From an uncultured Prevotella sp. (lineage in GTDB: Bacteria; Bacteroidota; Bacteroidia; Bacteroidales; Bacteroidaceae), in contig CAMCBZ010000015.1 in the NCBI GenBank assembly GCA_945873145.1, positions 1 to 57,067 on the forward strand: a DNA stretch of 57,067 nucleotides. The letters run 5' to 3'. This document shows, in pieces, positions 1 through 7,761 of the stretch. The position numbers were made by a program, and so were the translations under genes. Below the pieces are notes generated by a model. That model did no database searches. It was not told the DNA's origin and saw only the letters and a list, made by a program, of their open reading frames with translations. Position 1 is the stretch's first letter. Each line of letters begins with the position of its first letter.

Positions 1-22
1 TGTCAAATATTGAGAATATTAG

Positions 23-217
23 CTACGCTGTAGTTCTCGGACAGTCTCCCCCATTCTGACGACAATAGCTTCGGCTATCCGCCATCAGCAACAACTTTTG
101 GAGCAGGCTCATGTCGTCAACACTCTCGAGTGGAATCCCGGCAACCATTTCCAAGATGATCTTTGTTCTGTCACGCGGTTCACATAGGTGACCCTGCGGT
201 AACAATTGTGACCACAT
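23..217 (-). CDS. possible small ORF of unknown function at the window edge
   Basis: A 64-codon reading frame starts with ATG at 217 and stops at 23. I recognise no family. The translation has a plausible helical middle part (residues about 20-48, rich in Leu, Met and acidic residues). After it, the remaining 17 residues are rich in Arg and Cys and look less like protein. In a shifted frame the same DNA also reads well to a stop near 20, so this could be a frameshifted remnant. It lies divergent to the NADH dehydrogenase. It may equally be chance. Confidence 0.2.
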   Translation of the reverse strand: MWSQLLPQGHLCEPRDRTKIILEMVAGIPLESVDDMSLLQKLLLMADSRSYCRQNGGDCPRTTA

Positions 218-330
218 TATTAATAATAGAAAGACGGCACGGCTTTTGTGACAATTAGGTTAGAATTGAAACCAATAATATGTTGACAAAAATGGCAAAC
301 AATGAAACGAATGATTTGAGGAGTGAGACG

Positions 331-1602
331 ATGAGAGCCAACATTCGAAGAGGAGAACGTACAAGAGTGGTCATCGTGGGATGCGGATTGGGCGGTTTGA
401 AGCTGGCCATAAGCCTGCGTCATTCAGATTTTCAGGTGGTAGTCGTAGACAAAAACAACTACAACCAGTTTCCGCCACTTATCTACCAAGTGGCCTCGGC
501 AGGACTGGAGCCCAGCAACATCGCATTTCCTATTCGGCGACTGTTTCAAGGCTATCCCCACTACTATTTCCGCATGGCTGAGGTGAAGTCGATCGACGAA
601 AACGAGAAAGCCATTCAAACCTCTGTCGGCACCATTCACTACGACTACTTGGTGCTGGGCATGGGGGCGACAACCAATTTCTTTGGCAACGAGCAGATTG
701 CGCACAATGCGATACCGATGAAGACTGTCAGCGACGCGATGGCTCTACGAAACCATATCCTCCAAAACCTGGAGCTGGCGGAAACGGAGACAGACGGAGA
801 CAAACGGCAGAAATTTATGAATGTGGTCATCGTGGGTGGCGGGCCTTCCGGCGTGGAGATTGCGGGCGCGCTCGCCGAGATGAAGAAATACGTAGTTCCG
901 CGCGACTATCCCGATCTTGCTGACCGCATGCATATCTATCTCGTCAACTCAGGTGACCGATTGCTCAAGGCGATGGATAAGAAGTCGTCAGCAACTGCTG
1001 AGAAGGAACTAATCCGCATGGGTGTTCATGTGCGTAAAGGTTGGCGAGTCACCGACTATGATGGTCGTGTCGTGAGAATGAAAAATGGCGAGACCATCGA
1101 GTCGGCAAATGTCATCTGGGTGAGTGGCGTGAAAGCCAACGCTATTGCAGGCGTGCCGGCTGAGGCTGTCGGGCTTGCGGGTCGACTGCTTTGCGACCGC
1201 ACGAGCCGTGTGAAAGATATGACCGACGTGTTTGCTATTGGCGACCAAAGTCTCATCGAGGGTGATGCAGCGTGGCCACAAGGGCACCCGCAGTTGGCCC
1301 AAGTGGCGTTGCAGCAGGCTGAGAACGTGGCACGGAATATCCTTCGGAAAGAGCATGGGCAGGACATGTGCCCCTTTGTCTACAAGAATCTTGGCACCAT
1401 GGCGACCATAGGCCGTAAGGCTGCCGTGGCGGAGATAGGCAGATGGAAGTTCGGTGGGCTCACGGCCTGGCTGTTGTGGCTTGTGGTGCACTTGCGGTCG
1501 ATCCTCGGCGTTAAGAACAAGTTCTTCGTGCTGCTCAATTGGCTGTGGAACTATGTCAACTACAAGCAGAGCCTGCGACTGATACTAAAAGCAGGAAAAT
1601 GA
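331..1602 (+). CDS. ndh: type II NADH:quinone oxidoreductase (NDH-2)
   Basis: Single-subunit, non-proton-pumping NADH dehydrogenase that passes electrons from NADH through FAD to menaquinone at the inner face of the membrane. Two dinucleotide-binding Rossmann motifs are visible: VIVGCGLGGL at the N-terminus for FAD, and VIVGGGPSGVEIAG near residue 170 for NADH. A late FAD-binding segment (DVFAIGDQ) follows. The last 60 residues are hydrophobic and amphipathic, as in NDH-2 membrane anchors. The frame is open from an ATG at 280, but I prefer 331: GAGGAG lies seven bases before it, and the FAD motif then begins near residue 12, giving 423 residues, a normal family length. The gene appears monocistronic and ends at a shared bidirectional terminator. 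Confidence 0.9.
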   Translation: MRANIRRGERTRVVIVGCGLGGLKLAISLRHSDFQVVVVDKNNYNQFPPLIYQVASAGLEPSNIAFPIRRLFQGYPHYYFRMAEVKSIDENEKAIQTSVGTIHYDYLVLGMGATTNFFGNEQIAHNAIPMKTVSDAMALRNHILQNLELAETETDGDKRQKFMNVVIVGGGPSGVEIAGALAEMKKYVVPRDYPDLADRMHIYLVNSGDRLLKAMDKKSSATAEKELIRMGVHVRKGWRVTDYDGRVVRMKNGETIESANVIWVSGVKANAIAGVPAEAVGLAGRLLCDRTSRVKDMTDVFAIGDQSLIEGDAAWPQGHPQLAQVALQQAENVARNILRKEHGQDMCPFVYKNLGTMATIGRKAAVAEIGRWKFGGLTAWLLWLVVHLRSILGVKNKFFVLLNWLWNYVNYKQSLRLILKAGK

Positions 1603-1847
1603 TTTCCATCACATAGATGAGTGCCTGACTATACCCTGTATTATTTGTTTACAAAAGTCTGTTGGCTTCAACTCTCAATTTATAGAGTGGCGAACAGACC
1701 TTCTTGTTTTCTTAACCTCTACTTTCTGAGCTTTCCCTACTCAAAAAATATTTTTGATGCTGTCAATAATAGATTTTGACCCCATCACGCTTGTAGGATG
1801 AGTCAGAATCATTCTCATGACATCGAATAGACTCTATGCTATAAACA

Positions 1848-1889
1848 AAAGATGGCGGAAGACCTGATTGAAGGACTTCCGCCATCTTT
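1848..1889. terminator. bidirectional intrinsic terminator
   Basis: A perfect 14-bp inverted repeat (1848-1861 with 1876-1889, core GATGGCGGAAG) is followed by TATTTTTAT on the plus strand and TTTTGTTTAT on the minus strand. It lies between the convergent NADH dehydrogenase and DUF4270 genes and can end both transcripts. The roughly 245 bases between ndh and this hairpin hold nothing else I can identify. Confidence 0.85.
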
Positions 1890-1912
1890 ATTTTTATGAA
1901 TGTCACCAAGAT

Positions 1913-3421
1913 CTATTTGAATCTTGAATAGATTACGCTCAACTTGATGGGGCTGTTCTGACTTGTACCCTTAGCCAGTCGCGTGCTGGTTAGCGACATA
2001 TCGTTGGCAACTTTTGTCGTGATAGTGGAGGTCTGACCCGTATAGCTGGAGTAAGTGCTTGTGGTGCTCACCTCAACGGGTATCAGAACGATCTTGTTCC
2101 AGTTGCTACTGCGTTTAGCCTTATCCACATTTTTCATTGCCGTAACCAAAGAAGCAATGTTGGAGTAGATGTAGCTGTTGTCACTGCTGTTTGTCCACGA
2201 TGCGACATACGATGTCTTGTTGTTGTCGATGTCGTTGTTCTCAAAGAAGCTACGGATGGAGTCCTTCGGAATGAGCAGCACCTTTTTCGGAGCGTCAAAA
2301 GCATACTCGCTGGTGGAGGTGTTGTTCAGTCTTGGCACTACGAGCTGCGCCGAGGTGATGATGTCGCTTTCGTGTCCCTTGGTGATGTCGTCGACAGGCA
2401 GCGTCATCTCGGTGTAGATACCGGCAGGCGTTTTCAGATAAGTGCAACTCTGATCAGCCACTAACTTCTCAAGCGTCGACTTGTCGTTTGTGATCGTTGT
2501 GGTTTGCAGTACCTCTTCCGTACCCCAGAAAGAGGTCACGTTCTGGAAGATGGTGTCTTTCTTCACCGTGACAGCCTCACCGTTGACAGAGTCGGTTTCT
2601 GTGTACTGATCCTTCTCATGATAGTAGACATTGAGCTGCGAGTCGCTGATATAGGCCATATTGCCCAATCCGCCTACATTCTTAAAGAAGAATCCGGGCA
2701 CCACATGATTGCGGAAAGTATAAGCATTCTTGAAGTACTCAGGATGCTCGTAGTAAGTCTCCAGCACATAGGTACCATAGTTGCTGTAAACCTTTCCATT
2801 TTTGTCGGTGTAGGGTTGATTGAACTTGATGGTGATATACGGTGTATAGTTGCTGCTGTCTCTGACATTCTTTGGCAAGTTATAGTCGATGAGGCTATAT
2901 ACCTTCGTAGCCTGAGCTCCGTCTTTTCTCACCAGTCCCTGCTCCAATGGATCGAAGTTGCTGTAGTAGCTGCGGTCCTCATTCATCGTACGGTTCATCT
3001 CCATCACTTTCATTTTCATGGTGCGGGTGGAGTCGCCATAGAAATCATTATAGAACAAGCGGAGCTCGCAGGAGTCGGCATTGACAAGTCCTGCCTCAAG
3101 CTTGCCTTGGGCATTGCGCCCATAGAGATTGTTCTTGTCGGGGAACTTGTAGTTCTCAAGGCAAGTGAACTGAGCCATGAAATCACCGGTGATGTATGCT
3201 CCTGTTTCGGGATCTCTCACTTTGCCGATATATCCCGTCAGTGAGTTTGACAAGACCGAATCGGCCATTATGGAGTTGCTGGGGATGTCGAACGACGCGG
3301 TACCGACCTCCACTGCATCCGTGAGATTGGAGAGCGAGGAGCCTATGGTATCCGTCGTGTCGTCGCAGGCTGTGAAAGCAACAGTAGCAACGAAAAGCGC
3401 AACTAAATGCTGTATTTTCAT
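1913..3421 (-). CDS. DUF4270 domain lipoprotein
   Basis: A 502-residue secreted lipoprotein of the Bacteroidetes DUF4270 family, function unknown. The N-terminus is a type II signal peptide with lipobox FTAC, so Cys19 would be lipidated; the following DD is compatible with either periplasmic or surface sorting. The family hallmarks are the early TIGSSL segment and the extended beta-rich body with repeated SNY/TYVLE-type strands. The gene begins seven bases after the stop of the glycogen-synthase-like gene, so the two are almost certainly cotranscribed. This pairing is familiar in Bacteroidales genomes (recalled, not checked here), but the functional link is unknown. Confidence 0.85.
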   Translation of the reverse strand: MKIQHLVALFVATVAFTACDDTTDTIGSSLSNLTDAVEVGTASFDIPSNSIMADSVLSNSLTGYIGKVRDPETGAYITGDFMAQFTCLENYKFPDKNNLYGRNAQGKLEAGLVNADSCELRLFYNDFYGDSTRTMKMKVMEMNRTMNEDRSYYSNFDPLEQGLVRKDGAQATKVYSLIDYNLPKNVRDSSNYTPYITIKFNQPYTDKNGKVYSNYGTYVLETYYEHPEYFKNAYTFRNHVVPGFFFKNVGGLGNMAYISDSQLNVYYHEKDQYTETDSVNGEAVTVKKDTIFQNVTSFWGTEEVLQTTTITNDKSTLEKLVADQSCTYLKTPAGIYTEMTLPVDDITKGHESDIITSAQLVVPRLNNTSTSEYAFDAPKKVLLIPKDSIRSFFENNDIDNNKTSYVASWTNSSDNSYIYSNIASLVTAMKNVDKAKRSSNWNKIVLIPVEVSTTSTYSSYTGQTSTITTKVANDMSLTSTRLAKGTSQNSPIKLSVIYSRFK

Positions 3422-3428
3422 AAGAAAA

Positions 3429-4241
3429 TTATATTCCTAAGATGTTGTTGTAAAAAGTCTTGTAAGCTTGCACATAGTCGTCGCCCGGATAGTTGAGGAT
3501 AGGCTTTTGCTTATCCTTGGCATACTGCAACAAGACTTTACTGGCCTCTTTTCCTGCCTCCACGACACCATCGCTGTAGTCGATAGCGAGCTTACCCAGT
3601 TCGGTGTAGTCGAAGTGGTCGGCATAGGGTTCGAGCAGATCGGGAGTGGCATTGCGGAATTCCACACACTGCTTGAAATTGGTGCCGAAAGGCTTCTTGA
3701 AGTTCATATTGAAAAGCGATGTCACCACCTTGGCGTTAGCGAAGGAGGGATCGTCGTGATATGCTGTCTTGATATACAAAGGCACAACACCAGCCATCCA
3801 GCCTTGGCACTGGATGATATCCGGAGTCCAGCGCAGCTTCTTGACCGTCTCCAAGACACCACGGGCGAAGAAGATCGCACGTTCACCGTTGTCGGTAAAC
3901 TCCTCGCCGCTCTCGTCCTCGGTCATGGTGCGACGACGCTGGAAATAGTCCTCATTGTCGATGAAGTAAACTTGCAGTCGCGAAACAGGAATGCTGGCAA
4001 CCTTGATGATCAGCGGATGGTCAGTGTCATCAATAATCAAGTTGAGTCCTGACAGCCGGATGACCTCATGCAGTTGTCCCCGCCGCTCATTGATATTTCC
4101 CCACTTTGGCATGAAAGTACGGATCTCGAATCCATTCTCCTGGATCTTTTGTGGCAAGTTGCGCCCCATCGTCGCCATCTCAGAGGTGGGAACGTAGGGA
4201 ACCATTTCTTGATTAATGAATAAAACTTTCTTTTTGACCAT
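3429..4241 (-). CDS. glycogen/starch synthase-like protein, N-terminal domain only
   Basis: A 270-residue protein resembling the N-terminal (GT5) domain of glycogen synthase. It opens with KVLFINQEMVPYVPTSEMA, the acceptor-side start of GT5 enzymes, and keeps the IIQCQGWMAG segment where the family has its HDWH-like motif. Full-length glycogen synthases have about 480 residues; the whole second Rossmann domain, which binds ADP-glucose or UDP-glucose, is missing, and the stop is followed directly by the next gene. I chose the ATG at 4241 over the one at 4259 because the conserved strand begins there. A catalytic role is doubtful without the second domain; this short form is recalled as typical of Bacteroidales rather than a fresh truncation. 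Confidence 0.8.
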   Translation of the reverse strand: MVKKKVLFINQEMVPYVPTSEMATMGRNLPQKIQENGFEIRTFMPKWGNINERRGQLHEVIRLSGLNLIIDDTDHPLIIKVASIPVSRLQVYFIDNEDYFQRRRTMTEDESGEEFTDNGERAIFFARGVLETVKKLRWTPDIIQCQGWMAGVVPLYIKTAYHDDPSFANAKVVTSLFNMNFKKPFGTNFKQCVEFRNATPDLLEPYADHFDYTELGKLAIDYSDGVVEAGKEASKVLLQYAKDKQKPILNYPGDDYVQAYKTFYNNILGI

Positions 4242-4269
4242 TACGCAATAATCTATCATATATTCCGTG

Positions 4270-4277
4270 CAAAGTTA
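4270..4277 (-). promoter_or_regulatory. Bacteroidetes-type -7 element (TAACTTTG)
   Basis: On the minus strand TAACTTTG matches TAnnTTTG, 29-36 bases before the glycogen-synthase-like start. No good TTTG is seen at the -33 spacing, so the call rests on the -7 box and its position. Confidence 0.55.
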
Positions 4278-4417
4278 CGAAAAAATACTATAAAAAACGA
4301 TGGTTTTACATCAATTAAGGGTATTAGAGCGTGTTTTAAGCACTATAAGGGGCCTTAAACGCTCCTTTCTGAAAGATTTTTGTTGTTTTTTATAAGTTAG
4401 TGAAACAGACAGAAGAG

Positions 4418-4449
4418 AAAAAGAGAGCCACTCTTCAGCGGCTCTCTTT
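4418..4449 (-). terminator. intrinsic terminator of the carboxylase operon
   Basis: On the minus strand AAAGAGAGCC, a 10-base loop and GGCTCTCTTTTT form a strong hairpin running into a T tract, about 65 bases after the biotin-carrier stop. It closes the mmdA - OadG-like - carrier operon, so no OadB-type membrane subunit follows. Confidence 0.8.
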
Positions 4450-4514
4450 GATGACTAATACGGTGATTGATGGTTATTTATTGAACGATAACCGCCTTCT
4501 CAACGATATATCAA

Positions 4515-4946
4515 TTACTCGACGACAACGAGTGGATCGTCCTCCATGACGCTCTGACCCACCTTCACGCAGATTGCCTTCACCGTGCCGTCTTTTTCTG
4601 CCTCAATGTTATTGGCCATCTTCATGGCTTCGAGCACCAGCAGAGCATCACCGGCTTTGACCTCATCACCAACTTTGACGTTGATGGCTGTGATCGTACC
4701 CGGCAGCGGAGCTTTGATAGCGTTGGCCGTGTTGCCAACAGGAGCAGCAGAGGGCTCATCGGCTGCATCAGCAGCCACGGGCTTACTCAACTCCACCTTC
4801 TTCTTCTCAGGCTCAGCAGGCTTCTCCATGCCAACTTCGAATGATTCGCCGTTGACCTTGACTTGGGCCACGCTCTTCTCCTCGTCGACGTTGTCGATCT
4901 CTACGTTATAGACTTTACCGTCTATAGTATATTTAAATTCTTTCAT
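4515..4946 (-). CDS. mmdC: biotin carboxyl carrier subunit of acyl-CoA carboxylase/decarboxylase
   Basis: A 143-residue biotin acceptor protein that shuttles the carboxyl group between the subunits of a biotin-dependent carboxylase or methylmalonyl-CoA decarboxylase. The C-terminal biotinyl domain (residues about 75-143) carries the canonical EAMKM motif, with Lys109 as the expected biotin site, flanked by GDEVKAGD and the closing VVVE strand. Residues 40-75 form a Pro/Ala/Glu/Lys-rich swinging linker. The gene follows the small OadG-like frame by 9 bases. The symbol assumes the sodium-pumping decarboxylase; a propionyl-CoA carboxylase is the alternative. Confidence 0.85.
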   Translation of the reverse strand: MKEFKYTIDGKVYNVEIDNVDEEKSVAQVKVNGESFEVGMEKPAEPEKKKVELSKPVAADAADEPSAAPVGNTANAIKAPLPGTITAINVKVGDEVKAGDALLVLEAMKMANNIEAEKDGTVKAICVKVGQSVMEDDPLVVVE

Positions 4947-4955
4947 GTCTTTGAA

Positions 4956-5105
4956 TTATGGTTTAGCTGTGAACGACAAGAATTTAGCATTCCAAAGCGT
5001 ATGCTTGGGACGAATGGTAATCACGCCGGACTCCTTGTCATGAACGTTGTTGCCCTGATACTCATAGAGTGCCATGGCAATGGCAGCATATATATTCTTA
5101 TCCAT
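4956..5105 (-). CDS. 49-residue OadG/decarboxylase-gamma-like small subunit
   Basis: A 49-codon frame starts at ATG 5105 and ends at TAA 4956, filling the gap between mmdA (24 bases upstream) and the biotin carrier gene (9 bases downstream). The protein starts MDKNIYAAIAMALYEY and continues with NNVHDKESGVITI and a late TLWNAK. The order 'AAIA-AL-Y / VHD-ES / ITI / W-AK' resembles the soluble C-terminal part of Bacteroidetes OadG-type gamma subunits (from memory of the family). The usual N-terminal membrane helix is absent. Position, spacing and coding character make it a likely real subunit or assembly partner. Confidence 0.7.
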   Translation of the reverse strand: MDKNIYAAIAMALYEYQGNNVHDKESGVITIRPKHTLWNAKFLSFTAKP

Positions 5106-5128
5106 CTTCGCTATATTGAAAAGTTTGA

Positions 5129-6694
5129 TTACATCGGCATGCAGCCATGCTTCTTGGCGGGAAGATTCTGACGCTTGTGAGCCAGCTGGGCTAAGCCACG
5201 GCAGATGCGGAAGCGAGTGTTGCGGGGCTCGATGACATCGTCGATATAGCCGAACTGAGCTGCCTGATAAGGATTGGCGAAAGCCTCTGTATACTCGTCC
5301 TCTTTCTCAGCCAGGAAAGCCTTGACGTCGCCGCCCTCTTCCTTGATCTTCTTGGCTTCCTTGCCACAGAGCACAGCGACGGCACCACTGGCACCCATCA
5401 CAGCAATCTCGGCAGTAGGCCATGCGAAGTTGAGGTCTGCACGAAGCTGCTTGCAACCCATCACGATGTGTGAGCCACCATAGCTCTTGCGCAGGTTGAT
5501 GGTGATCTTTGGCACTGTAGCCTCACCATAAGCGAAGAGCAGCTGAGCACCGTGGAGGATGACAGCATTATATTCCTGACCTGTACCCGGAAGGAATCCC
5601 GGAACATCCACCAAACTGACGATAGGAATGTTGAAGGCATCGCAGAAACGCACGAAACGCGCACCCTTTCGGCTGGCGTTGACATCGAGCACACCAGCGT
5701 AGGCTGCGGGCTGATTGGCTACAATGCCTACGCTTTGACCGTTGAAACGAGCAAAGCCTGTGATGATATTTTTTGCAAACTTAGGCTGCACCTCAAAGAA
5801 ATCGCCATTGTCGGTGATAGCTTTGATGACTTTATACATGTCGTAAGCCTTGTTAGGATCATCGGGCAGAATGTCGTTGAGCAGATCCTCTTTGCGGTCG
5901 ATAGGATCGGTGCACTCCACACGCGGGGCCTCTTCGGAGTTGTTAGAGGGGATATAGCTCAGCAGGGTACGAATCTGCTGCATTGCATCTTCCTCTGTTT
6001 TGGCTGTGAAGCTGGTCACGCCGCTCTTTCCGGCATGTACGCTCGCACCGCCCAGATGCTCAGCGTCGATGTCCTCACCGGTGACTGTCTTCACCACTTT
6101 CGGGCCTGTGAGGAACATGTAACTCGTTCCCTCGGTCATCACGATGAAATCGGTCAAAGCAGGAGAATAAACGGCACCACCGGCGCAAGGACCCATGATC
6201 GCACTGATCTGCGGGATGACACCGGAAGCCAATATGTTGCGTTCGAAGATCTCACCATATCCGGCCAGGGCGGAGATACCCTCCTGAATACGTGCGCCGC
6301 CGGAGTCGTTCATACAGATGACAGGAGCGCCATTGGTCATGGCCATATCCATCACCTTGCAAATCTTCTGAGCCATGGTCTCGGACAAAGAGCCACCGTT
6401 GACGGTGAAGTCCTGAGCATAGACATAAACCAAACGGCCATCAATCGTGGCAGAACCAGCGACGACGCCATCGCCGAGGAACTGCTTCTTTTCCATGCCG
6501 AAGTTGTGGCAACGATGGAGTTTGAACATATCATACTCCTCAAAGCTGCCTTTGTCTACCAACATGTCGATGCGCTCACGGGCTGTGTATTTGCCACGTG
6601 CATGCTGCTTGTCGATTGCCTTCTGGCCACCGCCCAAGCAAGCCTGCTCGCGCTTCTCGACGAGCTCCTTAATTTTCTCTGTTTGTTTGCTCAT
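5129..6694 (-). CDS. mmdA: methylmalonyl-CoA decarboxylase alpha / propionyl-CoA carboxylase beta subunit
   Basis: A 521-residue carboxyltransferase of the crotonase-like acyl-CoA carboxylase family, which moves CO2 between carboxybiotin and propionyl-/methylmalonyl-CoA. It serves the succinate-propionate branch typical of Bacteroidales. Visible landmarks are HARGKYTARERID near the start, the acyl-CoA oxyanion-hole segment DSGGARIQEGISALAGYGEIF, the second oxyanion region VPGFLPGTGQEYNAVI, and YGGSHIVMG. Length and termini match the family. It is the first gene of a three-gene operon with a TAACTTTG promoter box upstream. Without a biotin carboxylase subunit nearby, decarboxylation and carboxylation cannot be told apart. 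Confidence 0.9.
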   Translation of the reverse strand: MSKQTEKIKELVEKREQACLGGGQKAIDKQHARGKYTARERIDMLVDKGSFEEYDMFKLHRCHNFGMEKKQFLGDGVVAGSATIDGRLVYVYAQDFTVNGGSLSETMAQKICKVMDMAMTNGAPVICMNDSGGARIQEGISALAGYGEIFERNILASGVIPQISAIMGPCAGGAVYSPALTDFIVMTEGTSYMFLTGPKVVKTVTGEDIDAEHLGGASVHAGKSGVTSFTAKTEEDAMQQIRTLLSYIPSNNSEEAPRVECTDPIDRKEDLLNDILPDDPNKAYDMYKVIKAITDNGDFFEVQPKFAKNIITGFARFNGQSVGIVANQPAAYAGVLDVNASRKGARFVRFCDAFNIPIVSLVDVPGFLPGTGQEYNAVILHGAQLLFAYGEATVPKITINLRKSYGGSHIVMGCKQLRADLNFAWPTAEIAVMGASGAVAVLCGKEAKKIKEEGGDVKAFLAEKEDEYTEAFANPYQAAQFGYIDDVIEPRNTRFRICRGLAQLAHKRQNLPAKKHGCMPM

Positions 6695-6746
6695 AGTTAT
6701 CTTTATTGGATTTTGTGCAAATAAGTATTTCTTTTATCTCAGACTG

Positions 6747-6754
6747 CAAAGTTA
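6747..6754 (-). promoter_or_regulatory. Bacteroidetes-type -7 element for mmdA (TAACTTTG)
   Basis: Minus-strand TAACTTTG lies 53-60 bases upstream of the mmdA start. A convincing -33 TTTG is not seen. Confidence 0.55.
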
Positions 6755-6822
6755 CTAAAATTAACCGATAAAGCTACTAATGCCATGTAAAATGTTGTGA
6801 AACGGATATGATTACATGTCGA

Positions 6823-7698
6823 TTAGATGCCGAAGCGCTTGGTGATGTCGCCATAAGCGTCGATGCGACGGTCTCGGAAGAATGGCCACCAACGGCGCAC
6901 TTGCTCGCTGTGGTGCAAATCCACGTCAACGATCTGAGTCTCTTCTCCCTGGTTGGAGGCACGATAGAGCAACTCACCCTGTGGACCGGCTACGAAACTC
7001 GATCCCCAAAACTGTATGCCATGGGTAAGTCCTGATGGATCGGGCTCATAGCCCACACGATTGACGGCTACGACGGGCAGTCCGTTGGCAACGGCATGTC
7101 CACGCTGTACAACGGTCCACGCCTCCCGTTGGCGCTCTTGCTCCTCTTTGGTGTCAGAGGATTCATATCCAATGGCAGTGGGATAGATGAGCAAGTCGGC
7201 ACCCTGCATGGCCATCAGTCGTGCGGCTTCGGGATACCACTGATCCCAACAAACCAAGACACCCAAGAGACCAACAGAGGTCTGAATAGGTTGGAAGCCA
7301 AGGTCACCGGGAGTAAAATAGAATTTCTCGTAGTAGGCGGGGTCGTCGGGGATGTGCATCTTGCGATAGGTGCCGGCGATAGTGCCATCGGCCTCTATCA
7401 CCACAGCTGTATTATGGTAGAGTCCCGGTGCGCGACGCTCAAAAAGTGAGGTAACGATCACCACACCGTTGGCTTTTGCCAATTGACCGAAGAACGCTGT
7501 CGACGGTCCGGGGATAGGCTCCGCCAAATCGAAGTTATCGACTTTTTCCTCTTGGCAGAAGTAAAGCGTATTGTGAAGTTCCTGGAGCACGATGAGTTTG
7601 GCACCCTTTTGAGCTAAGTCGTTGACTTTCTCTGCGAGTCGCTTCATATTGTCGCTCTTGTAAGCAGTATTGTGCTGTTGTATGATTCCTATTTTCAT
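6823..7698 (-). CDS. aguB: N-carbamoylputrescine amidohydrolase
   Basis: Nitrilase-superfamily amidase (291 residues) that hydrolyses N-carbamoylputrescine to putrescine, CO2 and ammonia, the last step of the agmatine route. The catalytic Glu-Lys-Cys triad is visible: Glu in LQELHN (about residue 40), Lys in YRKMHIPDD (about 113) and Cys in VLVCWDQWYPE (about 152). The substrate-typical FYFTPGDLGF and WDQWYPEAARL segments match AguB rather than other nitrilases. I use the ATG at 7698, where KIGIIQQHN begins the first strand; an upstream ATG at 7728 would add ten unconserved residues. It lies 63 bases after the agmatine deiminase gene on the same strand. Confidence 0.92.
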   Translation of the reverse strand: MKIGIIQQHNTAYKSDNMKRLAEKVNDLAQKGAKLIVLQELHNTLYFCQEEKVDNFDLAEPIPGPSTAFFGQLAKANGVVIVTSLFERRAPGLYHNTAVVIEADGTIAGTYRKMHIPDDPAYYEKFYFTPGDLGFQPIQTSVGLLGVLVCWDQWYPEAARLMAMQGADLLIYPTAIGYESSDTKEEQERQREAWTVVQRGHAVANGLPVVAVNRVGYEPDPSGLTHGIQFWGSSFVAGPQGELLYRASNQGEETQIVDVDLHHSEQVRRWWPFFRDRRIDAYGDITKRFGI

Positions 7699-7761
7699 CT
7701 TCTTATGAATTAGTTCTATGATTTTCAACTCTTCTAAAGCCTCAGCATGTGAGCCTGTTTT

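Noticed and set aside
2504..3244. Open frame of 246 codons opposite the DUF4270 gene
   Set aside because: The sense frame has a signal peptide and a lipobox; the antisense one has neither, and reads as Val/Ile/His-rich noise.
5552..6724. Open frame of 390 codons opposite mmdA
   Set aside because: It is the antisense shadow of a strongly conserved carboxyltransferase gene with biased codons; no protein family is visible and His/Cys content is unnatural.
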